NCBI GenBank assembly: GCA_017744855.1
Contig: JAGIAK010000024.1
Coordinates: forward strand, 1-35,922
Length of the DNA: 35,922 nucleotides
Reading direction: 5' to 3'
Origin: Microbacterium sp.
GTDB taxonomy: Bacteria; Actinomycetota; Actinomycetes; Actinomycetales; Microbacteriaceae
Below, one piece after another: positions 6,883 to 14,176 of the stretch (within the stretch, counting starts at the first letter, position 1; the number at the start of each line of letters is the position of its first letter). The notes beneath the pieces were generated by a model. The model ran no database searches. It saw only the letters and a program-made list of their open reading frames with translations, and was not told the origin of the DNA. The position numbers and the translations under genes are program-made.

Positions 6883-8177
6883 GATGGAGTCTCTTTCCTG
6901 TCGTGCGAGCTGGGATGATCCCGCTGGCCATCGCCCGCGAGAGTGGCGGGCGGGATGGCCTGCGCGAAGTCGAAGAAGCGATGCGGGTCGTAGCGCCGTT
7001 TCACCTCGGAGAGCCGCGCGACGTTGTCGCCGTGGTAGGCGGCCAGCGGATTCTCCAGCAGTGGATCGGGGAAGTTCGGGTACACCCGTCCCGACCCGGC
7101 CGTATGCGCGAGCCGCCAGGAGTCGTCGATCCACGGATCGTCCGGGGCGCCGACATGCTCCAGCAGGAACCGGGTCCGTCGGTGGGCGAATGCCGTCGCA
7201 CCCGGAGCGACCCGGTTGTAGGCGCCCCCCATCGCCGTGAATGCCAGTCGCCGGCCATGAGCGTGTCTCGATTCGGCGGTCAGCGACAGCAGATCGCCCA
7301 GGGTCTGTTCGTCGATCGAGTGCTCGAAGAACTCCGACCGCAGCCTGATCGGATCCAGCGGCATCCCCCGGCGCTCATCGGCGTGGATCTCCTTCACCGT
7401 CGAGTACGGCTCCGGATCCTCCACGCGAAGCCGCGCGGAGGCGCCGGTGCCGAGGAAGTCCTGCAGCACCGTCACGGTCTCGGCGACCGACAGCGTGGAC
7501 GCGCCGAACGCGCGGGCCTGCAGACCGTTGTGTCCAGGCACCCGTTCGACGGCCAGGTCGACGGTGATCCCGTCTGGTGCGTCCGGTGCCCACGCCTGCC
7601 AGGACGTCAGGAGGGTGATGAGGTCTTCGTCGGCGGGCCAGGTGATCTCGATCCGGGAGACGAGCGGGTCGGGGACGGTCGCGAACCGGAACGAGCTGAC
7701 CACGCCGAACTGGCCGCCGCCGGCACCACGCAGTGCCCAGAACAGGTCCGGTTCGCGATGCTCGTCGCACTCGACGACCTCACCGTCCGCGAGCACCACC
7801 CTCGCCGACACGAGGCGGTCGCAGGTCAGGCCGTGGAGCCGCCCCAGCAGGCCGATCCCGCCTCCGAGCGTCAGACCGGCGATGCCCACCGTGGCGCCGC
7901 ATCCCGCCGGCAGCGTCCGGCCCACCGCACGCAGCTCCCCGTAGACACGTCCGAGCAGGCATCCCGCTCCGATCGTCGCCGTCCCCGAATGATCGACGCG
8001 GATCTCATCCATGCCGCGAAGATCGAGGACGACGCCGGCCGTCGAGGATCTGCCGGCGAAGCAGTGGCCTCCCCCGCGCGGTCGCAGCCGCACTCCGTCG
8101 GCCCTCGCGACGGCGATCTCCCGGGAGATGTCGCCCTCCGAGAAGCAGGGCACCACGACCTCGCCGATCAGGGACAT
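6879..8177 (-). CDS. FAD-linked oxidoreductase, berberine-bridge-enzyme-like
   Basis: The 432-residue protein has a PCMH-type FAD domain with LRPRGGGHCFAG (H38 would carry the 8-alpha-histidyl-FAD bond), GATVGIAGLTLGGGIGLLGR and LVSARVVLADGEVV. It ends in a BBE domain (YHGDNVARLSEVKRRYDP..FFDFAQAIPP). C93 in AGCGATVG lies one residue away from the position of the second, cysteinyl FAD link in bicovalent BBE enzymes, so single attachment is more likely. The N-terminus is shorter than in most relatives, and an in-frame stop four codons upstream rules out extension. It is first in a coupled operon with a DHFR-like reductase and an SDR-like protein. The substrate is unknown. Confidence 0.92.
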   Translation of the reverse strand: MSLIGEVVVPCFSEGDISREIAVARADGVRLRPRGGGHCFAGRSSTAGVVLDLRGMDEIRVDHSGTATIGAGCLLGRVYGELRAVGRTLPAGCGATVGIAGLTLGGGIGLLGRLHGLTCDRLVSARVVLADGEVVECDEHREPDLFWALRGAGGGQFGVVSSFRFATVPDPLVSRIEITWPADEDLITLLTSWQAWAPDAPDGITVDLAVERVPGHNGLQARAFGASTLSVAETVTVLQDFLGTGASARLRVEDPEPYSTVKEIHADERRGMPLDPIRLRSEFFEHSIDEQTLGDLLSLTAESRHAHGRRLAFTAMGGAYNRVAPGATAFAHRRTRFLLEHVGAPDDPWIDDSWRLAHTAGSGRVYPNFPDPLLENPLAAYHGDNVARLSEVKRRYDPHRFFDFAQAIPPATLAGDGQRDHPSSHDRKETPS

Positions 8178-8256
8178 GGCTCGACGCTACGGAAGAGCAC
8201 GCACCGGGGGATTGAACAGAACGCGCGTCTCAGGCGGCATCCGCCACCTCGTCGTC

Positions 8257-8302
8257 AATATAGTTTAGACACCTTGACTATCTAAGTTTAGGAATCTAAC
8301 CT
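8257..8302. promoter_or_regulatory. Divergent promoter region with TTAG/CTAA operator half-sites (MarR candidate)
   Basis: This AT-rich island separates the flavoprotein operon (minus) from the membrane protein/marR pair (plus). For the plus side, TTGACT (8274-8279) and TAACCT (8297-8302) are 17 nt apart and the ATG follows after 6 nt. Half-sites TTTAG (8264-8268), CTAA (8282-8285), TTTAG (8287-8291) and CTAA (8296-8299) overlap the plus promoter. Two give CTAA-N2-TTAG and TTAG-N4-CTAA inverted repeats. On the minus strand TATATT (8262-8257) may be the -10 of the opposing promoter. MarR-family autoregulation from such a site is the family norm. Confidence 0.65.
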
Positions 8303-8308
8303 ATCCCC

Positions 8309-8698
8309 ATGACCCAGAACTCTCCGAAGAAGAAGCCGATCCGATTCAAGATCGGCGTCGGGCTCTTGATCCTCTACCCCCTGATGTACCTGATCATCCC
8401 GATCGCGCCGTTCCTGCCGATCGAAGTCGGCGTCAAGGTCGGACTCGTCGCCGCCGTCCTCGGTGCGGCCGAGGCGATCCTCCTGATCGGCATCGCCTGC
8501 GTCGGCAAGGAGGCGTATCACGCGATCAAGGCGAAGCTCGGTCTCGGCAAGAAGAAGCGCGCGGCCGAGGAGGCCGCTCGTCTCGAAGCGGAAGCCTCGA
8601 CCAGCAGCGGCTCCGATAGTGTCGAGGAACACCCCGGGGTCGACGCCGAAGCGGCGACGACCTCCCTCGAACGCAGCTCGAAGGACGACCATGTCTGA
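8309..8698 (+). CDS. Small two-helix membrane protein, transporter-suffix-domain-like
   Basis: This 129-residue protein has a basic N-terminus, two membrane helices at about residues 15-36 and 41-62 (GVGLLILYPLMYLIIPIAPF, then VGVKVGLVAAVLGAAEAI), a conserved-looking LLIGIACVGKEAYHAIKAKL, a Lys/Arg stretch and an acidic, disordered tail. It resembles the short transporter suffix domain found as a stand-alone gene or at the C-terminus of efflux transporters. This identification is from memory of the pattern, not from a search. The ATG sits 6 nt after a -10 hexamer with no ribosome binding site, so translation is probably leaderless. The gene overlaps marR by 8 nt. Confidence 0.82.
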   Translation: MTQNSPKKKPIRFKIGVGLLILYPLMYLIIPIAPFLPIEVGVKVGLVAAVLGAAEAILLIGIACVGKEAYHAIKAKLGLGKKKRAAEEAARLEAEASTSSGSDSVEEHPGVDAEAATTSLERSSKDDHV

Positions 8699-9137
8699 CC
8701 AGCCATCCGCACGCGAGTCGGCGATGCAGATCAATCAGCTGATCGTCGACCTGTGGCTGGCCACCGAGGGGCAGGCGCCCCGTCCAGAGGACTTCGAGCT
8801 CACCGGGCAGCAGCACGCGGTGCTCGAACAGATCGCCGCGGACCCGTCGATCACACCGGGCCTTCTCGCTGATCGACTCGGCGTCTCGAAGGGGGCGATC
8901 AGTCAGCACCTGACCGCCCTCGAGAGCAGCGGACACATCACTCGAACCCGCAGCCCGCAGGACGGCAGGGTGCAGGTGCTGCAGCTCGGCAGACGCGGTG
9001 AGGAGTACCGCGAGAGCATGAACCGCTATGAGCAGTACATGGCCGACACCGCGATCGAGAAGCTGTCGGCCGCGGACCTCGCCGAGATCGTCGCCGCCCT
9101 GCGGAAGCTCAAGTCCGCCTTCGCGACCGAGGGATAG
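8691..9137 (+). CDS. MarR-family transcriptional regulator
   Basis: The 148-residue protein has the winged helix of MarR regulators: LTGQQHAVLEQIAADPSITPGLLADRLGVSKGAISQHLTALESSGHITRT (read in blocks), followed by the wing SPQDGRVQVLQLGRRG and a C-terminal dimerisation helix. ATG 8691 is preferred over an in-frame start at 8619 because GAAGGA lies just upstream and the domain then begins normally. It overlaps the membrane-protein gene by 8 nt and should be co-transcribed with it. It probably binds the TTAG/CTAA elements at 8257-8302 and may control both the efflux-like protein and the divergent redox operon. Confidence 0.93.
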   Translation: MSDQPSARESAMQINQLIVDLWLATEGQAPRPEDFELTGQQHAVLEQIAADPSITPGLLADRLGVSKGAISQHLTALESSGHITRTRSPQDGRVQVLQLGRRGEEYRESMNRYEQYMADTAIEKLSAADLAEIVAALRKLKSAFATEG

Positions 9138-9147
9138 CCGCGCCGGA

Positions 9148-9879
9148 TCAACGGGTCCGCGACGCCTCCGACCGGATGACCTCTGCGAGGTCGCGGGCTC
9201 GGCTCCACATTGGCCAGTGCCCCGTGGGGAGATCGACGACATCGACATGCGCGAGTTCGGCCACCTCGGCGAACATCGGGTGAGCGGCCTGCGCCAGCTC
9301 CCGCACCTGATCCCCCGAGATCGAGCAGCACACGAGGGTGGTCGGGATGCTGCGCCGAGATTCGTTCACGAGCACGACGGGCTCCCGAAGCACGGCGGCG
9401 GGCTCGGGAACGGCCCTCGCGCGGAACCGTTCGAGATCCTCGGTGCTCAGCCCCTGCAGGCTCGCCTGCTGTGCGAGATCGTCGAACGGCGGCAACGGGA
9501 GTTCGTCGAGCTCCTCCGGGAGGTCGGCCGCGAACGCGCTGCCGTCCGCGACGGGGCCCGAGTCCACCCACACCACACGGGAGACGAGCTCGGGATGCCG
9601 GTCGAGGACGAGGCTGACCGGGCCGTTGGCTCCGCTGTGGGCGACGACGATCGCGGGTCGCTCCGCTGACCGCGCGAGCACATCGACGATCGCACCCGCC
9701 TGGTCGTCGAGGGTCGTCCTCGTGCGGTCGGGATCGTCGCCGTCGAGGCCGGGCAGAGTCATCGCGACGACATGAGCGTGGTCGGCCTCGAGGTGCTCCC
9801 TGACCTCGTCCCAGGCCCAGGCGCCCAGCCAGTGGCCGGCGATGAGAACGATGGTCGGACTGCTCGTCGTAGATGTCAT
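9148..9879 (-). CDS. Alpha/beta hydrolase (esterase/salicylate-esterase-like fold)
   Basis: The 243-residue protein shows TIVLIAGHWLGAWAWDEV at the N-terminus (oxyanion region), VAMTLPGLDGDD, a nucleophile elbow VVAHSGANG, an LVSRVVWVDSGP strand and a C-terminal VVDLPTGHWPMWSRARDLAEVI with the catalytic His. The elbow reads A-H-S-G-A instead of G-x-S-x-G, a tolerated variant in small hydrolases, so activity is plausible. The arrangement resembles plant-type methylesterase/AB-hydrolase 6 proteins; the substrate is not known. The gene diverges from a WYL regulator across a 73-nt AT-rich gap, which suggests control by that regulator. Confidence 0.9.
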   Translation of the reverse strand: MTSTTSSPTIVLIAGHWLGAWAWDEVREHLEADHAHVVAMTLPGLDGDDPDRTRTTLDDQAGAIVDVLARSAERPAIVVAHSGANGPVSLVLDRHPELVSRVVWVDSGPVADGSAFAADLPEELDELPLPPFDDLAQQASLQGLSTEDLERFRARAVPEPAAVLREPVVLVNESRRSIPTTLVCCSISGDQVRELAQAAHPMFAEVAELAHVDVVDLPTGHWPMWSRARDLAEVIRSEASRTR

Positions 9880-9911
9880 GAGGCCACTCTTCTCGCCGGG
9901 GTGGACAAGAG

Positions 9912-9940
9912 CATGTCACTATTTATGTCATGAATATCTT
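9912..9940. promoter_or_regulatory. AT-rich divergent control region with two ATGTCA direct repeats
   Basis: ATGTCA occurs at 9913-9918 and 9925-9930 (12-bp period) within an AT-rich stretch between the hydrolase and WYL-regulator genes. TATCTT (9935-9940) is a possible plus -10, and the minus strand has a TAAATA-like -10. These could be the WYL regulator's binding sites; direct repeats are plausible but unproven for it. Confidence 0.4.
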
Positions 9941-9952
9941 GGGTGTCGAACC

Positions 9953-10642
9953 GTGAGGCGGGCCGAGCGTCTGCACGCCCTGTCGGAGACGCTGCGTCGC
10001 AGCGGCACGCGGGGCGTCTCCGCCGAACGGCTGGCGCGGGAGTTCGAGGTGTCGGTGCGGACCGTCAAGCGCGACCTCCACGCGCTCGCCGACAGCGGCG
10101 CGCCGATCTGGTCGCGCCCAGGCCCGGGTGGCGGATACGGGCTGGCCGAAGGCGCGACGCTGCCCCCTGTCACCCTCTCCCCGGCGCAGGCCGTGGCGCT
10201 CATGGCTGCCGTGTCGGCCGCGCCCGATGCTCCCTATGCGGATCTGGCCGCCGCCGGCATCCGCAAGATCGTGGACGTGCTCGACCCCCTGACCCGGGCA
10301 CGCGCCGACGAGCTGGCCCACCGCATCTGGATCGATGCGCGGCCCGCCTCCTCGCGCGCCGTGAGGTCGTCGCTCGAGGCGGCGATCGCCGAGCAGCGGG
10401 TCGTCCGCATCCGCTACACCGCTCAGGACGGCGCCACGACGACCCGTGACGTCGAGCCGGTGCTGTTCGCGTCGACGAACGGCCGGTGGTACCTCGTGGG
10501 GTGGTGCCGTCTGCGCGACGCGATGCGCTGGTTCGCCGTGTCGCGCGTCGAGCGGGCGAGCGTCACGAGCGCGGCCTGCACCGGTCACACCGTCGACGAG
10601 GTCGGGGAACCGCCGGAGAACGCCAGACCCGTGAACGGATGA
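9953..10642 (+). CDS. YafY/WYL-domain transcriptional regulator
   Basis: The 229-residue protein begins VRRAERLHALSETLRR with a winged HTH_11-type domain (SAERLAREFEVSVRTVKRDLHAL) and GYGLAEGATLPP. The C-terminal WYL domain (RVVRIRYTAQDGATTTRDVEPVLF, then GRWYLVGWCRLRDAMRWFAVSRV) carries the WYL signature and is a presumed ligand-sensing module. The GTG at 9953 gives the family's usual start; the upstream in-frame extension from 9842 would run through the promoter and is rejected. No Shine-Dalgarno is visible. It is divergent from the alpha/beta hydrolase, which is its likeliest target. Confidence 0.92.
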   Translation: MRRAERLHALSETLRRSGTRGVSAERLAREFEVSVRTVKRDLHALADSGAPIWSRPGPGGGYGLAEGATLPPVTLSPAQAVALMAAVSAAPDAPYADLAAAGIRKIVDVLDPLTRARADELAHRIWIDARPASSRAVRSSLEAAIAEQRVVRIRYTAQDGATTTRDVEPVLFASTNGRWYLVGWCRLRDAMRWFAVSRVERASVTSAACTGHTVDEVGEPPENARPVNG

Positions 10643-10655
10643 GCGCGGCGCGGGT

Positions 10656-11825
10656 CTACGGCATCCCGCGCCCTCGTCGATACGCGGACGGGAGGGCGAT
10701 CGCGAGCGCGACGACGGTCATCGCCGCCGCCACCCAGACGGGAGCGAGCAGCCCCGCCGCGGAGCCGAGCATGACCCCGCCGATCGCCGGACCGCCCGCG
10801 GCTCCGACGTTGAGCGCGGCGGTGGCGTACGCGCCGCCCATGGTGGGAGCATCCGATGCGGCGTAGAGCACGCGCGCGATCAGCGTGCTCCCCACGGCGA
10901 AGGCGAGGAGCCCCTGCGCGAAGGCGAGGACGACGAGAGCCACAGGGTGCGCGGCGAGCAGCGCCAACGCAACCCATCCGGCGGCGAGGAGCGGTCCGCA
11001 GATCGCGATGACCCGCCCCGGATGCCGATCGGAGAGACGGCCGGCGAGGTTCACCCCCACGAAGGACCCCACGCCGAACAGCACGAGGATCACGGGGACC
11101 CAGCCCTCGTCCAGACCAGCGGTCCCCGTGACGATCGGCGCGAAGTAGGTGAACGCCGCGAAGGTGCCGCCGTTGACGAGGGCGCCGAGGAGCATCGCGA
11201 CGAGCAACCGCGGAGAACGGAGGGGGCGGAGCTCGTCGACGAGCGGAACCGGGGCTGGGTCGTCCCGCTCGGCGCCGGTGTCTCGGCGAGGGATGCCGGC
11301 GAGGATGCCGACGACGGCCGGGACGCACAGCACCGCGATGAGCCAGAATGTCGTGCGCCAGCCGAAGGCCGTGCCGATGAGCGCCCCCGCAGGCACTCCC
11401 GCGACGGTGGCCACCGTGGTCCCGGAGAGGAGGATCGCGAGGGCGCGCCCCTTCCGGTCTTCTGCGACGAGGCCGATCGTGGCTGTCAACGCGACGGCGA
11501 GGAACCCCGCGTTCGACAACGCTCCGACGACACGGGTGGCGAAGAGCACGGGGAACTCAGGGGTGAGCGCACCGATGACGTGGCACGCGGCGAAGACGAC
11601 CACGCACGCCGTCAACGCGGATCGAGCCGGCCAGCGACGGGCGAACGCGGCCGTGACCGGTGCGCCGACGACCATGCCGATCGCGAACGCCGAGGTCAGC
11701 AGTCCCACGGTGCCGACGCCGACGTCCAGGTCGGCGGCGATGCTCGGCAGCAGGCCGGCGAGCATGAACTCCGAGGTGCCCATGACGAAGACCGCCAGGG
11801 CGAGCAGATAGAGGGTGAAAGGCAT
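10656..11825 (-). CDS. MFS drug-resistance transporter (DHA1, Cmx/CmlR-like)
   Basis: This 389-residue transporter starts MPFTLYLLALAVFVMGTSEFMLAGLLPSIAADL (read in two parts), the first helix of the CmlR/Cmx/YdhP-type DHA1 exporters. It includes a motif-A-like FAIGMVVGAPVTAAFARRWPARSAL and about 12 helices. ATG 11825 is preferred over the in-frame extension to 12008 because CGGAG lies upstream and the family begins at this point. Close relatives export chloramphenicol or other small drugs and sugars; the substrate is not certain. Its 5' region is unusual. A short ORF (11932-12000) and several stable hairpins precede it, suggesting translational or attenuation control. Confidence 0.92.
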   Translation of the reverse strand: MPFTLYLLALAVFVMGTSEFMLAGLLPSIAADLDVGVGTVGLLTSAFAIGMVVGAPVTAAFARRWPARSALTACVVVFAACHVIGALTPEFPVLFATRVVGALSNAGFLAVALTATIGLVAEDRKGRALAILLSGTTVATVAGVPAGALIGTAFGWRTTFWLIAVLCVPAVVGILAGIPRRDTGAERDDPAPVPLVDELRPLRSPRLLVAMLLGALVNGGTFAAFTYFAPIVTGTAGLDEGWVPVILVLFGVGSFVGVNLAGRLSDRHPGRVIAICGPLLAAGWVALALLAAHPVALVVLAFAQGLLAFAVGSTLIARVLYAASDAPTMGGAYATAALNVGAAGGPAIGGVMLGSAAGLLAPVWVAAAMTVVALAIALPSAYRRGRGMP

Positions 11826-11931
11826 CGAGTACTCCGAGGTGAGGGATCGAGAAGGGGACTTCTCGGCACCACGGTCAGCGACCCGGGTTCGCGCGCGCAT
11901 CCGTGGATCACGGAAGCGCGGTGCTAGATGT
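11826..11931 (-). promoter_or_regulatory. Structured leader of the MFS gene with competing hairpins
   Basis: In the minus-strand RNA, after the short ORF, two hairpins form. Positions 11919-11895 give GCGC-T-TCCGTG / CACGGA-T-GCGC with a 3-nt loop, and 11865-11848 give CGAGAAG/CTTCTCG with a 4-nt loop. Alternative pairs exist: CCACGG (11906-11901) with CCGTGG (11874-11869), and GCTGAC (11879-11874) with GTCAGC inside the short ORF (11955-11950). The ribosome binding site GGAG overlaps the palindrome GAGTACTC (11827-11834). The mutually exclusive pairings are what a ribosome-dependent switch needs, but the mechanism is not shown. Confidence 0.5.
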
Positions 11932-12000
11932 TCAGCGGCGGTTCTGGGGGCTGACGGTGTGACCGAAAGCCCCCGACCTGTCCGATTCGGGGCTCGACAT
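11932..12000 (-). CDS. Putative 22-aa regulatory leader peptide upstream of the MFS gene
   Basis: An ATG at 12000 opens 22 codons that end ...HTVSPQNRR then TGA. The promoter-like TAGGGT (12012-12007) overlaps the stop codon of the upstream MFS gene and ends 6 nt before this ATG. GGTGGAG also precedes the ATG, so either leaderless or Shine-Dalgarno-led initiation is possible. Codons 9-19 contain an internal hairpin: GGGGGCT/AGCCCCC plus CGGT/ACCG with a GTG loop, 11946-11974. Drug-induced ribosome stalling on leader peptides is an established control of resistance genes; that this peptide does so is inference. The alternative is a non-translated, purely structural leader. Confidence 0.5.
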   Translation of the reverse strand: MSSPESDRSGAFGHTVSPQNRR

Positions 12001-12009
12001 GGCTCCACC

Positions 12010-13278
12010 CTATCCCGGCGGCTCCGCCGTCTCCCCGTGCCGGGCGTCGCGCAGCGGCGACAGCGCGACGACGAGCGCGGCGACCGCGAACACGCCGGCG
12101 GCGATGCCGAACGTGACCGGATAACCCAGAACGGTCGCCAGCACGCCGGCGAGCAGGGCGCCGAGGAAGAAGACCACGCGGTTCACCGTGCGGATCGTGG
12201 AGTTCATCCGTCCCTGGATCGCATCCGGCGCCACCGACTGGCGGTACCCGATGTCGTTGGCGTCTTCGATGCCCATCGACAGTCCGTAGACGAACTGGGC
12301 GGCTGACAGCAGCGGCAGCACCAGCAGCAGACTGCTGGATGCGTTCAAGGGCACCAGGGCGAGCGCCGCCCAGGGGAGCGCCACCAGCATCCGCCCCACG
12401 AGGATTGCCCTTCCCGCGCCCAGCATCCGACCGACCGTCGGTGCGAGCAGCGCGCCGAGCAGTCCGCCGACGCCCCCGCACGCCAGCGCCACACCGAACG
12501 CCCACGGCTCGACGGCCAGGTCGCGCAACGCGTACACGGCGAACAGGGTGGCGGCGAGGCTGTTGCCGAGGAACCAGATGTGCACCGAGATCGCGAGGGG
12601 TCGCAGGGTGCGATGCCGGTAGGTGTAGCGCATGCCCTCGACGATGTCGTGGCCGATGTGGCGTCCCTGCGCGCGCGGAGGCGGGGCCGCCTCACGCACC
12701 CGGATGCGCGACTGCAGCACGGCCGACACCGCGTGCACGACGGACTCGAACACGAACAGCAGCGGCGCCCCGACGAGCGTCAGGAGCGTGCCCCCGATGG
12801 CCGGCCCGGCCGTGCCCGCGACCGTCTCGCTTTGCCCGAGCCGCGCATTGGCCTGCACGAGTGCGTCCCTCGGCACGAGCGCGGGCAGCAGCGGCTGCGA
12901 GGCCGAGTCTGCGAAGAGCGTGAGCACGCCGAGGGCGAGCATGATCGCGGCGAGGGTCCAGAAGCCGAGGGCGTCGACGAGCAGCAGCACGGGGACGGCG
13001 CCGAGCACCAGCGCCCTGCCGATGCTGGTGAGGACGAGGGTGCGCTGGCGGCTCCACCGGTCCATGAGCGCGCCGACGATCAGGCCGAGGAAGAGGTAGG
13101 GGACGACCCCGAGGGCGCTCAGCAGTCCGATCTGCATCGGGGTCGCTGCGACGACCGCCACGATCAGCACCTGGAAGGCGACACCGGCGATCGAGCCGCC
13201 GAAGGCGCGCAACGTGCTCGCGCTCCAGAAGAGGAGGAAGGAGGGGATGCGGAGCACCTCGCGCGAGCCGTGGTTCAT
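12010..13278 (-). CDS. MFS exporter (MFS_3/EntS-like)
   Basis: The 422-residue protein has about 12 membrane helices. It starts IPSFLLFWSASTLRAFGGSIAGVAFQVLIV and has a motif-A-type loop VGALMDRWSRQRTLVLTSIGRAL (read in part), LLPALVPRDALVQANARL and RGLSMGIEDANDI-like central segments (YGLSMGIEDANDIGYRQSVAPDAIQGRMNS in parts). This pattern fits the MFS_3/EntS group often linked to siderophore or macrolide export. It overlaps the upstream MmyB-type regulator as ATGA (13275-13278), so the regulator and exporter are one transcription unit. Its TAG stop lies inside the putative -10 of the next leader ORF. Confidence 0.92.
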   Translation of the reverse strand: MNHGSREVLRIPSFLLFWSASTLRAFGGSIAGVAFQVLIVAVVAATPMQIGLLSALGVVPYLFLGLIVGALMDRWSRQRTLVLTSIGRALVLGAVPVLLLVDALGFWTLAAIMLALGVLTLFADSASQPLLPALVPRDALVQANARLGQSETVAGTAGPAIGGTLLTLVGAPLLFVFESVVHAVSAVLQSRIRVREAAPPPRAQGRHIGHDIVEGMRYTYRHRTLRPLAISVHIWFLGNSLAATLFAVYALRDLAVEPWAFGVALACGGVGGLLGALLAPTVGRMLGAGRAILVGRMLVALPWAALALVPLNASSSLLLVLPLLSAAQFVYGLSMGIEDANDIGYRQSVAPDAIQGRMNSTIRTVNRVVFFLGALLAGVLATVLGYPVTFGIAAGVFAVAALVVALSPLRDARHGETAEPPG

Positions 13279-14099
13279 GCGCGCCCCGCGAACCGCTCCC
13301 TGGTCGCGGCATCCGCCACGTACACGACGAGCTGCACGTCGGTCTGGTCGGAGGGCCGCATCTGGTGGTGCTCGAAGACGAGACGGCCGAGGGTCGGATG
13401 CTGGAACACGCGTTCGCGCGACTCGAAGCCGCCGACGCCGTGGCTGTCCCAGCGCTCGCGGAACTCCGGGCTCGCCTCGCGCAGCCGGCCGACGAGGTCA
13501 CGGTAGCGGGGGTCGCCGAGGCGCGGTCCGGCCTCCGCACGGAACTCGGCGAGGAAGCGGCGGCTGGTGTCGTCCCAGTCGTCGAGCAGCTCGCGCACGG
13601 CGGGGTCGGTGAAGATCAGCCACAGGAGGTTGCGGTCCTCGGGGGGCGTGGTGGCGACGTTCGGATAGAGCGCCTCGTATGCGGAGTTCCACGCCGCGAT
13701 CCCCCAGTCGGGCGCGATGGCGTAGGCCGGATGCTCGTCGAGTGCGTCGAGGAACCTCTGCACGTGCGCGGGCGCCGCCGCCACCTCGGCCCGCGATCCG
13801 GGACGGGTCGGCGCGAAGCCGGCGAGCGTCAGCGCGTAGTCGTGCTCGGCGACCGTGAGGTGCAGCGCGGTGGCGACGGCATCCAGCACCTGCCGTGACG
13901 GGTTGATGTCGCGACCCTGCTCGAGCCAGGTGTACCAGGTGACGCTCACGCCGGAGAGGAACGAGACCTCCTCGCGGCGCAGGCCGACCGTGCGGCCCCG
14001 TCCCGCCGGCGGCAGGCCGAACGCCGACCGGTCGAGCTGCTCCCGCCTGGCGCGCAGGAAGGCGCCGAGCTCCTTGCGCTGCTGCTCCTCGGTGGTCAC
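13275..14099 (-). CDS. XRE-family regulator with MmyB-like ligand-binding domain
   Basis: This 274-residue protein begins with an XRE HTH (LGAFLRARREQLDRSAFGLP, then LRREEVSFLSGVSVTWYTWLEQGRDI) at about residues 8-75. The MmyB-like LBD follows (FLDALDEHPAYAIAPDWGIAAWNSAYEALYP and LLWLIFTDPAVRELLDDWD, read in parts), ending GRLVFEHHQMRPSDQTDVQLVVY. GTG 14099 is chosen because TAGGTT lies 7 nt upstream and the protein then has the family's usual length. MmyB regulators in Actinobacteria often sit beside a target gene; here the coupled MFS exporter is the obvious one. A TAGTG-N4-CACTA site overlaps its promoter. Confidence 0.92.
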   Translation of the reverse strand: MTTEEQQRKELGAFLRARREQLDRSAFGLPPAGRGRTVGLRREEVSFLSGVSVTWYTWLEQGRDINPSRQVLDAVATALHLTVAEHDYALTLAGFAPTRPGSRAEVAAAPAHVQRFLDALDEHPAYAIAPDWGIAAWNSAYEALYPNVATTPPEDRNLLWLIFTDPAVRELLDDWDDTSRRFLAEFRAEAGPRLGDPRYRDLVGRLREASPEFRERWDSHGVGGFESRERVFQHPTLGRLVFEHHQMRPSDQTDVQLVVYVADAATRERFAGRA

Positions 14100-14102
14100 G
14101 AG

Positions 14103-14131
14103 TACAAACCTAGTGCTCCCACTACTAGTAT
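14103..14131. promoter_or_regulatory. Divergent MmyB-regulator / ilvD promoter region with inverted repeats
   Basis: TAGTG-N4-CACTA (14111-14124) and CTAGT (14110-14114) / ACTAG (14124-14128) are inverted repeats placed over the leaderless -10 TAGGTT (14112-14107, minus). For the plus side, TACAAA (14103-14108) and TAGTAT (14126-14131) are 17 nt apart and could drive ilvD with a leader of about 39 nt. Overlap of the two promoters means the regulator could also influence ilvD. Confidence 0.5.
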
Positions 14132-14176
14132 CGACGCCGTCTTCCGGCCCCGACGGGGAGACGCCAAGGTGGAAGA

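Noticed and set aside
11826..12008. N-terminal extension of the MFS protein to 12008
   Set aside because: The extension is hydrophilic, not a family feature, and overlaps a structured leader; the ATG at 11825 has a ribosome binding site.
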